Below are positions 52,063 to 62,000 of a stretch of DNA of 64,000 bases, piece by piece; positions within the stretch are counted from its first letter, which is position 1; each line of letters begins with the position of its first letter. The DNA comes from CAYJPA01 sp964371945 (GTDB lineage Bacteria; Chloroflexota; Chloroflexia; Thermomicrobiales; UBA6265), in assembly GCA_964371945.1 (NCBI GenBank), contig CAYJPA010000016.1, positions 10,100-74,099 of the forward strand, written 5' to 3'. The position numbers were made by a program, and so were the translations under genes. The notes beneath the pieces were generated by a model. It saw only the letters and a list, made by a program, of their open reading frames with translations. It did no database searches and had not been told where the DNA came from.

Positions 52063-53370
52063 TTGTCTGAATCGCACAATACCCGGGAAACGGCCGCTCG
52101 ATCCGTGAATGCAAGTCGCGCCAATTCGTACCGGGCCGTACTTCGGCACGACGCCTTTCGCTGGCTGTGGGTTGCGGGCTTTCTGTCGCGCGCCGGTGAC
52201 GCGATCTCGCAGATCGCGATGCCGTTGTTGGTCTACGACCGTACCGGTTCGCCGGGCCTGCTGGGAGCGATCTTTGTCATTCAAACCGCTCCGCGGGTGA
52301 TCCTCGCGCCGATCGCCGGATTGCTGGCCGATCGTCTCGACCGCCGCCTCATGATGATCCGAACCGCCTGGTTACGGGCGGCGGCGGTGGCTGTTATTCC
52401 GTTCGCATCCGAGGTCTGGCAGATCGCGCTCCTCGCGGTGATCGTTTCAATCGGAATGGTGTTGAGTCTCCCGGCGGAGCTCTCGACACTCCCGGCGACG
52501 GTGCCCTCGGAGCACCTCGTCCCGGCGCTTTCGCTGACACAAGTCACCTCGAGCATTATGCGAATCATCGGTCCGGCAGCTGGCGCCGCCTTGATCGGTT
52601 CCATCGGCATGGGCGCCGCGTTTTGGACGGAAGCGGCGTGCTTCATGGCGGCCGGGATCTGCCTGGGTCCGTTGCGAATCCCGGAATCGGCAGACGCCAA
52701 TAAGGAATCTGTGCCGCTCCTCGCCAACGCGAAGAGCGAGATTATGGAGGGGCTCCGGGTAGTTTGGCAGACCCCCATCGTTCGCGGCGTCACCGCGACC
52801 GAGTGCATGTGGGCGCTGATCGGAGCGGCCACGTCGATCGCCGGACTTGTCTACGTCGAACAGAACCTCGATTTGGGTGAACGAACGGAGTTGGTCTACG
52901 GCTTCCTTTCTGCTTCACTCGCGACCGGCGCGCTCACCGGCGCTTTGTTGGCGAGCACGGTCGAGCGGAGGATCAGCCGGCCCGCGATGCTCGCGGCCGG
53001 GTATCTCGGCCCCTTGCTTGTTTTACCGGTGCTGTTCGAGCCACCTGTGCCGGTTTTGTATGGTTGCTGGTTCTTGTTCGGCATTGCCGATGCGTTTGCG
53101 GTGATCGCGATGCAGGCATACCTTGCCGAATCGGTCTCATCGGACATGCGGGGCCGCGTGTACGCCACCTGGAACGGGCTGATAACGCTCTCGTGGCTTG
53201 TTTGTTACGGCACAGTCGGTTGGATCACCGATCACATCGGAGCAGCGTGGACGATCGCCAGCGCGGGAGTCATCGTGGGCGTTGGCGGTCCACTCCTGCT
53301 GATCCTTACCAATGCGCTCGCCGCCGTGCGGGCGCCCAAGACGGTGATCGCCTCGAGCGAGGGCGCTTAA
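52063..53370 (+). CDS. MFS transporter
   Basis: A 12-helix MFS transporter of about 420-435 residues. FRWLWVAGFLSRAGDAISQIAMPLLVYDRTG opens helix 1 and GLLADRLDRRLMMI is the loop 2-3 motif. It lacks a clear start: TTG 52063 and GTG 52105 are both in frame, and the longer frame further upstream is antisense to the CYTH gene. Substrate unknown. Confidence 0.88.
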   Translation: MSESHNTRETAARSVNASRANSYRAVLRHDAFRWLWVAGFLSRAGDAISQIAMPLLVYDRTGSPGLLGAIFVIQTAPRVILAPIAGLLADRLDRRLMMIRTAWLRAAAVAVIPFASEVWQIALLAVIVSIGMVLSLPAELSTLPATVPSEHLVPALSLTQVTSSIMRIIGPAAGAALIGSIGMGAAFWTEAACFMAAGICLGPLRIPESADANKESVPLLANAKSEIMEGLRVVWQTPIVRGVTATECMWALIGAATSIAGLVYVEQNLDLGERTELVYGFLSASLATGALTGALLASTVERRISRPAMLAAGYLGPLLVLPVLFEPPVPVLYGCWFLFGIADAFAVIAMQAYLAESVSSDMRGRVYATWNGLITLSWLVCYGTVGWITDHIGAAWTIASAGVIVGVGGPLLLILTNALAAVRAPKTVIASSEGA

Positions 53371-53432
53371 TCGCGGCTCAAGTACAATACGGCGACGGTT
53401 TCGGGTTCGCGAGGGTTAGGAGAACAAGCGGA

Positions 53433-53879
53433 ATGCCACGGTTGGGTCAGAGCAAGGATTTGGGTCAGGCGCCTTGGTTCTTCAAGCCGAAGCCGGAACC
53501 GAAAATCGTCGAGAACGGATGGCGCTTTTCGCTTAAGGGCTCTCCCCGTCATTACGATGACGTGCTCAAGATCATTGAGTCAGATCCCAACGCCCACGTC
53601 TATTTCGGCGAAGCGCTGACATACGAGCGCGGAGCCGGGGTCGCGCTCTGGCGGATCGAAGCCACCAGTTTCGATTGGCTGCCTCAACTCTACGCCTGGT
53701 GGGCGGAAATGGAGCGGGTAGAGCCCGTACAGGTCAATTTTCATTTGTATCTGCCGAGCGATCTGAGTTACCCAGCCATGAGCCTCCGTGATCACACCCC
53801 AGCAGAGGTCGCCGATTACGTCAAACAGCACGCCCCTCGCTCCGCCGCTGAAGCAAACGCCGCGGCACGAAAGAATTAG
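53433..53879 (+). CDS. unknown protein
   Basis: A 148-residue protein with mixed alpha/beta composition (APWFFKPKPEPKIVENGWRFSLKG, VYFGEALTYERGAGVALWRIEA, FHLYLPSDLSY). It has no recognised domain, signal or membrane helix. A shorter start inside an upstream open frame was rejected because that frame overlaps the MFS gene; ATG 53433 is preceded by AGGAG. Confidence 0.6.
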   Translation: MPRLGQSKDLGQAPWFFKPKPEPKIVENGWRFSLKGSPRHYDDVLKIIESDPNAHVYFGEALTYERGAGVALWRIEATSFDWLPQLYAWWAEMERVEPVQVNFHLYLPSDLSYPAMSLRDHTPAEVADYVKQHAPRSAAEANAAARKN

Positions 53880-53936
53880 CTTCCCATGCTCACAGCGAAC
53901 CGCACGTCTTCAGTCAGTAGGATTCTTCAACTGAAC

Positions 53937-53965
53937 TTGCGGTTAGGAGAGCGAATCGCTAAAAT
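53937..53965 (+). promoter_or_regulatory. sigma-70 promoter upstream of the NYN gene
   Basis: TTGCGG, exactly 17 bases, then TAAAAT. The 5' leader to 54051 contains a GAGGGG...CCCCTC hairpin around 54000-54026. Confidence 0.6.
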
Positions 53966-54050
53966 CTGAGTAATATCATCTGGCACTTCGGTGGCAGGCT
54001 GAGGGGTTGCCGAGAGGTAGCCCCTCTTTCGCGTCTGGGGGCCGAACGAG

Positions 54051-54707
54051 ATGAGAATCGCGGCCTATGTTGACGGTTTCAGCTTTTACTACGCCTGCTT
54101 TCGTGGTCCCACGAAGATCGAAAACGCTCACCTCAAATGGCTCGATTACCAGTGCATCTTTCAATCAATGTTTCCAGAAGATGTGATTACGATCGTCCGC
54201 GTTTATCCAGCCATCGCTCCGAATCCACCCAATGACCCAGGCCAAGCAATGCGCCATGACACGTATGTCCGTGCGATTAGGACTCGGTTAGGGGTTGAGG
54301 TTGTGGTCGGCCGGTTTCAGAAGGCGAAGCGAGAAGCGGTGCTCGTGCGCCCGCCAGAGAACATCGCCGCGAATCAAACCGTTTTCATCTATCAGGAACA
54401 ACAATCCGATGTCTCCCTAGCATCTCACCTATTGCTTGACGCGTTTGAATAGCGTTTTGATCGAGCGGTCGTATTCACAAACGACTCTGATTTCCTCACT
54501 CCGATCAAACTGGTACGAGAACGTTTCAATCGAGACGTTCTTGTCTTGAGTCCGGACATTGTCGTCAACCGTGAGCTCGCTCGCGCCGCTTCGGATGCAT
54601 GGGTGTTCGACCGAGGACTGCTTCACAAATGCCAGCTACCGGAGGAGGTTACTGATTCCGATGGGAGGACAATCAGAAAGCCGGATGCCTGGAAGGTCAA
54701 ATTCTGA
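54051..54707 (+). pseudogene. NYN-domain RNase-like protein, in-frame TAG
   Basis: Homologue of NYN-domain (PIN-like) RNases. The frame is continuous from ATG 54051 (RIAAYVDGFSFYYACFRG with the first acidic residue) to TGA at 54705-54707, 218 codons. A single TAG at 54450-54452 lies just before RFDRAVVFTNDSDFLTPI, the second acidic cluster. The remaining catalytic residues (DSDFL, VVNRELARAA) follow without other damage. A nonsense mutation, suppression or a consensus error could explain it. As it stands the 133-residue product lacks half the active site. Confidence 0.8.
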
Positions 54708-54773
54708 TACCAGACCACCAGCGTTCCACTTCGGAACGATGATCGGGCATCTTCTGGCGAAACTGAAACCAAC

Positions 54774-54799
54774 AAACCCCGGCCGAGTGGCCGGGGTTT
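54774..54799. terminator. bidirectional intrinsic terminator
   Basis: AAACCCCGGCC, loop GAGT, GGCCGGGGTTT: a perfect 11-bp stem with A-run and T-run on either side, between the convergent NYN and L,D-transpeptidase genes. Confidence 0.85.
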
Positions 54800-54829
54800 G
54801 TGCATTCTCAGTTCGATTTCGCTACTGGT

Positions 54830-56251
54830 TTAGTAGTGAATCACCACTCTACCGCCGTACGGCAGCCAGTAATAGAGCCACTCCGCGAAGCCTAACGGCA
54901 GGTTGACGCAACCGTGGCTCCTGACGTGGCCAAAGTCGTTGTGCCAGTAGGCTCCGTGCAATGCATGACCGTAATTGGTGAAGTACATCGTCCAGGGCAC
55001 TGCCGGCACGTTGTAGTACTCGCCCCCGATCGTGCCTTCCATATCGTCGTAGCGATACTTGATCAGGATGTAGAAGGTACCGGTCGGAGTGTCGAAACCG
55101 GGTTTGCCGGTGCTGACATAAGTGGAGTTGACCAGTTTGTTGCCGTCCCACGCTCTCAGAAACTGAGTGCTGAGATTGACTTCAACCCAGTGCTCAGCGG
55201 GGACCGGTTTCTTCTCGCAGGCCTTGCTCGCGGTGCCGGCCGATGTCAAAACGCGGACGCCGTCCTTCTCCCACGCGGAGTTTGAGAAGATGAAGCCCTT
55301 CGTCAGAATCGTGCCCTGGGATGCGCCCGCGCCGGCTGAAAAGAACGCATTTGATTTCGGCTTCAACACTTGATTGACGGTGAAGGGCTCCTTCGAGCTC
55401 GCTTCGTAGGTCGTGCCGATCGTCTTGAGCAGGAAGTACCCGTTGCCGTTGTTGGTGACCCGTACCGATTCCTGATTGGCCCGGCAGTTGAGCGTGATCG
55501 ACAGATCGGAGAGTTTGCCAGGATTTGCGACTACCGGATCCGGTTTGGGGGCGCACGACTTCGACACATCTCCGGCTGAAGTCGTGAAGAGGACGCCGTC
55601 CGCCTCATAAGCTGAATTGGCGAAGATGTACGCGGTGGTCAGTACGACGCCGATCGTCGCGGCGGGCCCGGCCCGGTAAAGCTGGCTCTTGCCGGGGAGC
55701 AGCTGTTGATTGAGCGCAAACGGCTCGTCCGAGCGCGGACCGAAGAGCGTGCCGACGCCTGTCAAGACGATGGTCCCGGCGCCATTGTTCGTGATTCGAA
55801 TCGTCTCTGGATTCGTCGCGCAGCTAAGCACGATCGCTAGATCCGAGGGAGCGGCTAGATCGGCGCCGGTAACGGAATCAGGTGTCGCCGGCGGCTCGTT
55901 TGTTGGGGTGCTCGTTGGAGATTCGGTCTCGGTCGGCTCCGGGGTCTCGGTCGGGACGTCAGTGGGCGTTCCCGTCTTGGTCGGGACGTCAGTGGGCGTT
56001 CCCGTCTCGGTCGGGACGTCAGTGGGCGTTCCCGTCTCAGCCGGCGTTTCGGTGGCCGTCTCCTCAGGAGCCGCGGACGGTTCCTCGGTGAGCGCCGGCT
56101 CCGCGGTAGGCGTGCCATCCGAGGGAACCTCGGTCGACTCCTCCGAAATTTCATCTTGCGCGCGCGTGGACGATGGAGACAAGCTTATTGTTCCCAATAC
56201 CGGCGCTAATAGCAGCGCAAGCAACAGTACCCGTGTAAATCGGCGCGGCAT
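54830..56251 (-). CDS. L,D-transpeptidase with duplicated N-terminal domain
   Basis: A 473-residue secreted protein. Signal peptide (about residues 1-31), a Thr/Pro/Glu-rich linker (35-125) with three 10-residue repeats of the ETGTPTDVPT type, encoded by 30-bp tandem DNA repeats. Then two similar beta domains (about 130-230 and 240-340: LSCATNPETIRITNNGAGTIVL versus LNCRANQESVRVTNNGNGYFLL). The YkuD domain ends the protein, with HGAYWHNDFG and the catalytic SHGCVNLP. It should form 3-3 crosslinks or attach proteins in the wall. GGGGAGGGGAACG precedes the ATG. Confidence 0.9.
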   Translation of the reverse strand: MPRRFTRVLLLALLLAPVLGTISLSPSSTRAQDEISEESTEVPSDGTPTAEPALTEEPSAAPEETATETPAETGTPTDVPTETGTPTDVPTKTGTPTDVPTETPEPTETESPTSTPTNEPPATPDSVTGADLAAPSDLAIVLSCATNPETIRITNNGAGTIVLTGVGTLFGPRSDEPFALNQQLLPGKSQLYRAGPAATIGVVLTTAYIFANSAYEADGVLFTTSAGDVSKSCAPKPDPVVANPGKLSDLSITLNCRANQESVRVTNNGNGYFLLKTIGTTYEASSKEPFTVNQVLKPKSNAFFSAGAGASQGTILTKGFIFSNSAWEKDGVRVLTSAGTASKACEKKPVPAEHWVEVNLSTQFLRAWDGNKLVNSTYVSTGKPGFDTPTGTFYILIKYRYDDMEGTIGGEYYNVPAVPWTMYFTNYGHALHGAYWHNDFGHVRSHGCVNLPLGFAEWLYYWLPYGGRVVIHY

Positions 56252-56432
56252 CGTTCCCCTCCCCTAGGGACCTGATCTCGGTGTCAATTCACACAACCTT
56301 TGACACCGTTGGTAATCCGAAGATTCCAGATTCTATTCTGACACGGTTGTTGCGTATTTCAACCTGACCGTTCTTCCTAATAACTCAACGTATTGCATGC
56401 ACCAAACGTTACGCATCTGGCGCACAAAACTC

Positions 56433-56460
56433 CGCCCCGGTCAAACAATTGACCGGGGCG
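56433..56460 (-). terminator. intrinsic terminator of the small gene at 56504
   Basis: CGCCCCGGTCAA and TTGACCGGGGCG form a perfect 12-bp stem with a 4-base loop. On the minus strand it is followed by a TTTT run, fitting termination of the gene ending at 56504. The remainder of 56252-56503 holds the region upstream of the L,D-transpeptidase. Confidence 0.75.
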
Positions 56461-56503
56461 GGGCTCTACTCGGCGTTATCCGCCAGCGGAGGCAAGTCAC
56501 AGA

Positions 56504-56812
56504 TCAGTCGGCGATCGCTTTCTGCTCCGTTTCCCGCGAATCGGTGCCCACGGTCGATGCGAGAGCGACAATAGGCGTGCGCTCTGGGTGAACCTTCCAA
56601 CAATCCATCACTACTTCAGTTGCGAGACATCGCTGCACTTCAACGTCCCCATGGACCGCCCAACCATTCGAACAGCGCATCAGCGGGAGACTCGCGTCGT
56701 TTGCATTGGGCCGGTACCCACGCGTCAACATTGGACACCCGAAGCGCCCCGGCTCCGCTGGCAACTCTTCCTCATGGAAGAGCGAGCGTCGCTCGCGGCT
56801 CATTGTCAACAC
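56504..56812 (-). CDS. small Cys-containing protein
   Basis: A 102-residue protein. The central part (RFGCPML, LPLMRCSNGWAVHGDVEVQRCLATE, DCWKVHPERTP) has regularly spaced Cys and aromatic residues that look conserved, not random. A strong terminator follows its stop, supporting a real gene. No signal peptide or known domain. Confidence 0.55.
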   Translation of the reverse strand: MLTMSRERRSLFHEEELPAEPGRFGCPMLTRGYRPNANDASLPLMRCSNGWAVHGDVEVQRCLATEVVMDCWKVHPERTPIVALASTVGTDSRETEQKAIAD

Positions 56813-57079
56813 CTCTTCCTAATCTGAGGTGCTATGGCCGACGTTCACTTCACTTCTCTCGCGCCGGCATCGCTACTCGCTCGAACAACGGCAGCCTCGT
56901 CAGGCAATCTCAGCGTTCTGCGCGGCGATTCAAAAAGGTCTGCCGGTTCCGGCTCGATGGCCGTTGTTCCGAACTTGGCGAAGTTTGGTGGCCGTTCTGG
57001 GCCGGCCCATGACGAGCGTCCCCGTGGCCGGTTAACCCAGTATAGAGCATCCGGTTTGGTTATCTCCCAAGCACGTACG

Positions 57080-57643
57080 TCATGACAATTGCGCTGGTCG
57101 AATATGTTCCCGCCAGATCGTCGCAAGCCGGCGCCGGCCCCGGGTGACCAGAGCACGCGATCCACGGAGTCCTTTGCCTGCAAGCCAGAGCGTCGTCTCT
57201 TTCGCGGCGGCAAGATCCGCGTCGAAATCGGCGCGCATCAATCCGGCTCGCTCGAGATGGGCGTCCGCGACCTCGGCCGGGCACGCCCGCATCGCCGAGC
57301 GAACCGCGAGCAACAGGACGATCAAGTCGTCGAGTTGGCCCGCGACCGGGATGAAGCCCGGCACAAGATCGACCGGCGAGATCGTGTAGGCGCCGCCGAA
57401 CGCGAGCATCGCCTTGGCGTTGCGAGGTACTTCACGGTCTCGCGCCAGATTTGCGGCAAACTTGAGATACCTGGGCAGCCGGCGAATCGCTTCCCAGAAT
57501 CGATCGAGCACGGGATTCGTGGACTGCTCCATCGGGTCGATCCCATTGCGTGGTTCAGCGACCGCGTCTGCCGGCAATACATCGATCGAACCCAACGCAT
57601 GTGAAGCCGAGGGATGTTGCTTGGGTCCCATGTTCACTCCCAT
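57080..57643 (-). CDS. YkvA/DUF1232 family protein
   Basis: A YkvA-like (DUF1232) protein of 187 residues from ATG 57643 (GGTGG eight bases upstream); ATG 57532 is a shorter option that would start nearer the domain. The family core AMLAFGGAYTISPVDLVPGFIPVAGQLDDLIVLLLAVRSAMRA is split around residue 95-140 and is partly membrane-seeking. Function unknown, probably membrane-associated. Confidence 0.78.
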   Translation of the reverse strand: MGVNMGPKQHPSASHALGSIDVLPADAVAEPRNGIDPMEQSTNPVLDRFWEAIRRLPRYLKFAANLARDREVPRNAKAMLAFGGAYTISPVDLVPGFIPVAGQLDDLIVLLLAVRSAMRACPAEVADAHLERAGLMRADFDADLAAAKETTLWLAGKGLRGSRALVTRGRRRLATIWREHIRPAQLS

Positions 57644-57871
57644 TTGCGGGTCCACCACGATCGGCGGGGCATCCCGCTGTCGGCCGCGACTATCATCAAT
57701 TTTGCGCGATCGACGGGTGCGTGATGGAGTTCGAACAGCACGGTATCGAGCGCGACCACATTTGCGTGGATGTCTGAAATGATCGCAATCGTCTCTACTT
57801 GCGCTCCTTCGTTCTGTGCGGTGTCTCAACCGTCGGCTGGCAGGCATCTCACCTCGACACCAGGAACCCAT

Positions 57872-59035
57872 TCATTTGCTAGCGATCGGGGTCGCGCGTG
57901 CGATGAGTGCCATCGCGGCTTCGCACACCGGAATCGCGTATCGGATTCCGGCGCGTACCCAACCGTCGTCTCGACCCTCGACGAGCTCAGCTATCAGAAC
58001 ACTGCTTGTGCGGGAGACAACCGTCAGTTTTCCGTACGTCGCGATGCTACCGCCCGTTCCGCCCGCATTGGCGAACCCATCGACCCAGCCGCGCTCGTAT
58101 TCAGGCGCGGCGTCAATCGCGGTCGATTCGTCCGGGTACGAGATCGCGATCAGCGTTCTCCGCTCCCCCCCCGCGCCGAGCCGGCCGTATCCCACAATGA
58201 CATAGTTCTTCTTTGCGGAATCGGAGTCGGAATCTCCCGGCAATTGCTGTTCGCATGCGGCCGCAAGATCCGCCAGATCGACCGCAACCAGAGCGCTTAG
58301 CGGTGCCATAATTGCCACCATGCCGGAGATCGTGTCATCGTCGATCAATGAGCCGGCGCCGGCGATCGCGACATCGATCGCCGCGGTCACACGCTCTCTC
58401 GACGACGAGGTGATCAATTTGCCGTCGATCATGGCCACCACATTGGCCGCGCTCACGGAATCGCCATTGAGTGTGATCGTAGGGGTCGCAACCTCATCCT
58501 GGACGAAAAAGCCGACTCCGCGATGGGTCTGACGGTCGTAACCCGCCTGTCGCAAGCGACTGGTGATGATATCTCTGTCGAAGTTTCCAATCAGAACCGA
58601 GAGATCGCCGTTCAGTCCCGCGGTCGCCCAGCCTGTGACCTGCGAGAGCTCCCAACCAAACGTGTCGCGCCAGGCAGGCGAATGGCCGAGCGTCAGCGGT
58701 GACGGCTCCATCGCGAGCTGCTGCTGAAGCCCTATTGCGGCGGTGCCCGGGATCGGAGTCGCGAGCCCGGTATCCGCGGTCCAAACCGCGAATGCACGGC
58801 GAGCTTCATCGTCCGCCGGCAGCCAGCCAAGCAAGTCAGCAACCGGACCCGAGCGAACGACAAAGACCGGCGCTGGATTTTCCTCGGATCTGGCCATGAT
58901 CGCGGCAACGATCGCCACCACAACGAGGACGAGCGCGATGCCGATGACGGCGAGGTTTAGCCGCCGGGGTTGAGCGGGACCTCCGGTATCTTCATCCAGC
59001 AGTGGCTCAAGCTCGGGGGACGACTTGTGATCCAT
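57872..59035 (-). CDS. membrane-anchored protein of unknown function
   Basis: A 387-residue protein: short acidic N-terminus, one membrane helix (about residues 28-50: LNLAVIGIALVLVVVAIVAAI), then a large extracytoplasmic alpha/beta domain. The pieces PVADLLGWLPADDEARRAF, GNFDRDIITSRLRQAGYD and VVAMIDGKLITSSSRERV recur in a pattern suggesting repeated ferredoxin-like halves. I do not recognise the family. ATG 59035 is used; the long upstream frame runs antisense through the MFS gene and is discarded. Confidence 0.68.
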   Translation of the reverse strand: MDHKSSPELEPLLDEDTGGPAQPRRLNLAVIGIALVLVVVAIVAAIMARSEENPAPVFVVRSGPVADLLGWLPADDEARRAFAVWTADTGLATPIPGTAAIGLQQQLAMEPSPLTLGHSPAWRDTFGWELSQVTGWATAGLNGDLSVLIGNFDRDIITSRLRQAGYDRQTHRGVGFFVQDEVATPTITLNGDSVSAANVVAMIDGKLITSSSRERVTAAIDVAIAGAGSLIDDDTISGMVAIMAPLSALVAVDLADLAAACEQQLPGDSDSDSAKKNYVIVGYGRLGAGGERRTLIAISYPDESTAIDAAPEYERGWVDGFANAGGTGGSIATYGKLTVVSRTSSVLIAELVEGRDDGWVRAGIRYAIPVCEAAMALIARATPIASK

Positions 59036-59175
59036 CGCCTGCTCACCAAAAGAGATTGCGAGAACGCGGGCATTGCCGGTCGTCCAGGACGGCCAAAGCG
59101 TCGTCATGCACCGACCGCTGCAAGTATGACAGTCTTGAATGAATCCACATTGATTAAGACGAGTGGCCGAAAAGA

Positions 59176-60420
59176 CTATACCCCGCGGTCGCCGGCAGCA
59201 ATCACTTGCTGGAATGCATACAGTGATGCAATTGCCATCACCACGGGAAGCACGATGAACGGCGTTCGATAGCCAAACGCGTCCGAGAGCGCGCCGGTGA
59301 CAAAGGGGCCGATCACGAGACCGAGATCGCTCGAAAACCGCACCAAGCCGACCGATTTTGTGCTTTGGCCCCCGAGATGGAGCACGATGTCGCCGCCCGC
59401 GTTGGTCGCCGAAACCTGCCCGATACCGTAGAAGACCATCGGCACCGCGATCCAGATCGGCGATGGCGCGAGCAGCACCATGGCGGTGCCGGCCATCGCG
59501 ATCACCATGCCCGCGACGAGCGCTCGTTGCGCGCCCCACGTTCGAATCGCCCGGCCGGCGGGGAAAGCGGCAACGAGGTGCACCAGGGTGATGACCATCA
59601 GCAGGCGGGCATTGACCTCGGGTGAAGCGCCGTAATCGTGCTCCGTGTAGAGCGGAAGCGCGACAAAGAGCGCGTAGTTGGAAAAGATCACGAAGTTCAG
59701 AATGAGCGGCGGAACCAGCGACCCGATCCGCTCTTCCTCGGCCGTTTGTCGTATCGGCGGTACATCGATCAACCCGCTGCCGGTTCGAACGCTTCGTCGC
59801 GAAATGAGCGTTGCGGCCATAATGACGCCTGCGACGACCGTGCTCAGCATAAAGACCGCGCGCCAGCCATATTCCTCCGTGAGAAATCCGCCCGACTGCA
59901 GGCCGACAACGCCCCCAATGGTGGCCGCGAATCCGAAGTAGGTCATCGCGGCGCCGCGGCCGGGTTTCGCGCCGAGCACCGCGCGAAGACAGGCATTCAC
60001 CAAGAAGGCGATCCCCACTCCCTGGAGCACGCGAGCCGGCATCAACCACAAACCGCTCGGCGCCACGGCCGCCATGGCCGTGCTGACAACAAGGACCGCG
60101 CCGCCGAGCGCGGCTGTGCTCGACGTGCCGAAACGCTCGAGCAGAAAAGCCGCTGGGAAATTGCCGATCAGGCGACCGAGAAAGAGGATCGAAAAGATCA
60201 ATCCCGCGGATTTCGCGCTGAGACTCAGGTCTTCTTTGGCGTCGGGCAATGCCGGCGAAACAATATCGATCGTCCAATAGGTCAGGACAATCATGATCAA
60301 CGAAAGCGTGAAAGGAAGAGCGATGAGCGCCCGGTTGGCACGCGTTGTCGGGCCGAGTGCCTTCGCCACCGCCTGTTCCACCGCACCCTCGACCACGTTC
60401 AACCAACTGCCTCCCAGCAC
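59176..60420 (-). CDS. MFS transporter
   Basis: A 414-residue MFS protein. ALIALPFTLSLIMIVLTYWTIDIVSPALPDAKEDL, with the RLIGNFPAAFLLERFGTSSTA loop, points to the DHA1/sugar-phosphate-like drug efflux branch. About 12 membrane helices. Substrate unknown. No regulator adjacent. Confidence 0.9.
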   Translation of the reverse strand: MLGGSWLNVVEGAVEQAVAKALGPTTRANRALIALPFTLSLIMIVLTYWTIDIVSPALPDAKEDLSLSAKSAGLIFSILFLGRLIGNFPAAFLLERFGTSSTAALGGAVLVVSTAMAAVAPSGLWLMPARVLQGVGIAFLVNACLRAVLGAKPGRGAAMTYFGFAATIGGVVGLQSGGFLTEEYGWRAVFMLSTVVAGVIMAATLISRRSVRTGSGLIDVPPIRQTAEEERIGSLVPPLILNFVIFSNYALFVALPLYTEHDYGASPEVNARLLMVITLVHLVAAFPAGRAIRTWGAQRALVAGMVIAMAGTAMVLLAPSPIWIAVPMVFYGIGQVSATNAGGDIVLHLGGQSTKSVGLVRFSSDLGLVIGPFVTGALSDAFGYRTPFIVLPVVMAIASLYAFQQVIAAGDRGV

Positions 60421-60527
60421 ACAAGGCGCCGGATAGCTTATACGCTTCCGAATCGATTCGTTTAGAGCGTTTGATCGCGGTCACGTATGCTTCTGGAACG
60501 AATTGGATAGGCTAAAAGGCAGGATCG

Positions 60528-61874
60528 ATGGCGCAAACATATCGCGGCGACGGGGCCAATGTACCGGGAACCCGGCTGCCTGTTTCAACCCATATCCGCG
60601 ACGCCATTTTCGATCGCATCCCGCTGGCGGCGCCTGAGCTGTCGCTCATGGGAACGCGGGAGTTTTTGCGACTCGAGCGTATCCAGCAGCTCGGATTCGT
60701 GTCGCGCATCTGGCCGGGAGCGAAGCACGCCCGCTACGAGCATTCGATCGGCGTTCTGCATCTGGCAAGACTTGCGCTCGACCATCTCAGAACAATTCCA
60801 GGAGGGAATTGGATTACTGACGAGGACGCCCGCACCATCGGAGCGGCCGCGTTGCTACACGACATCGGTCACTACCCCTTTTCACATGCGATTGAGGAGC
60901 TCGGACCGCCAATCCTTCCGCATGAGGCGGTTGGCCGGCGTCTGCTCGAACGCGAACCAATTGCTTCCATACTCGAGCGAGAGTGGAAGGTCGATCCCGC
61001 TCGAGTTGCGGCGATCATCGATCCCAAAGGGCGTATGTTGAACGAAGCGGATCGGGTGTTGCGCTCAGTGCTCTCCGGCCCGCTCGATGTCGACAAACTC
61101 GACTATCTCCCGCGGGACGCGCGGGCGTGCAATGTGCCGTACGGTGGTGTCGATACCAGCCGCCTGATCAATTCGCTGGGCTTTGCGGAGATCGAGGGAT
61201 CGCTCCGGATCGTTGTCGGCGACAAGGGCGTGAGTCCGCTGCATTCACTGATCAACGCCCGGCAGGAGATGTTCGACAACATTTACTGGCATCACACCAA
61301 TCGCGCCTGCATGGTCATGCTTCTGCGAGCGGTGCAGGAGGCGATGATCGCCGGCGCGGTCCGGCCCGAAGAGCTTACCGACCATGACGACGCCTCGCTG
61401 CTCGCGATGTTCAGTCGATCCGACATGCCACCGTCGACACAGCGGCTGACCGCGGGATTGCGCGAACGGCGGATTCACAAGCGGGCGGTCGAGGTAAGCG
61501 CGCGGGCGACCGAGCTCTATGGCCGGTTGGGGAATCTCTACTTCGATCCCGTCGCGCGCAGAAACGTCGAAATGCACCTTGCCGCGGGGTTGGCGGAGTT
61601 GACCGGTCAGCCGGTACCTCCTGAAGCGATCCTGATCGATATCCCAAAGCCCGAGAAGTGGAAAACGGAGGTTTGGGTGCGGTTCGACGATCCTCCCGTC
61701 GGGTTTCACGACCTGATGACCTGGCGAGAGGTCGTCGGGCTCGAAGACGCGGATTTCAAGCGGTACGAGGAGCACCGGCGGCTTATCCGGATCGTGGCGG
61801 CGGATCCGTATCGGAAAACTTTCCGCGATCACTGGGAGGCGCTCTTGTATCCCATGCTCGGCGGTGTGATCTAG
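60528..61874 (+). CDS. HD-domain dNTP triphosphohydrolase-like protein
   Basis: A 448-residue SAMHD1/Dgt-like HD hydrolase. The metal site reads YEHSIG (H72), LLHDIGHYPFSHAIEELG (H111, D112) and DVDKLDYLPRDA for the last Asp. A YdhJ/SAMHD1-like C-terminal region follows. Such enzymes remove triphosphate from dNTPs or act as nucleotide phosphohydrolases; the exact substrate is open. It is monocistronic. Confidence 0.92.
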   Translation: MAQTYRGDGANVPGTRLPVSTHIRDAIFDRIPLAAPELSLMGTREFLRLERIQQLGFVSRIWPGAKHARYEHSIGVLHLARLALDHLRTIPGGNWITDEDARTIGAAALLHDIGHYPFSHAIEELGPPILPHEAVGRRLLEREPIASILEREWKVDPARVAAIIDPKGRMLNEADRVLRSVLSGPLDVDKLDYLPRDARACNVPYGGVDTSRLINSLGFAEIEGSLRIVVGDKGVSPLHSLINARQEMFDNIYWHHTNRACMVMLLRAVQEAMIAGAVRPEELTDHDDASLLAMFSRSDMPPSTQRLTAGLRERRIHKRAVEVSARATELYGRLGNLYFDPVARRNVEMHLAAGLAELTGQPVPPEAILIDIPKPEKWKTEVWVRFDDPPVGFHDLMTWREVVGLEDADFKRYEEHRRLIRIVAADPYRKTFRDHWEALLYPMLGGVI

Positions 61875-62000
61875 GTCCTGTGCCTCTGACCCTATGGCGT
61901 TCGCGACGTTTTGGCCACGCGTTCGACGAGGACAAGGTCTTCGATCCGGCTACGATTGAGCGCAAGAACACGTTACCCGAGCCTGGATCGGAGTTTTCCC

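Noticed and set aside
4183..54452. General UAG recoding to explain the internal stops
   Set aside because: UAG ends several intact genes here (for example ada and fabD), and one of the internal stops is UAA.
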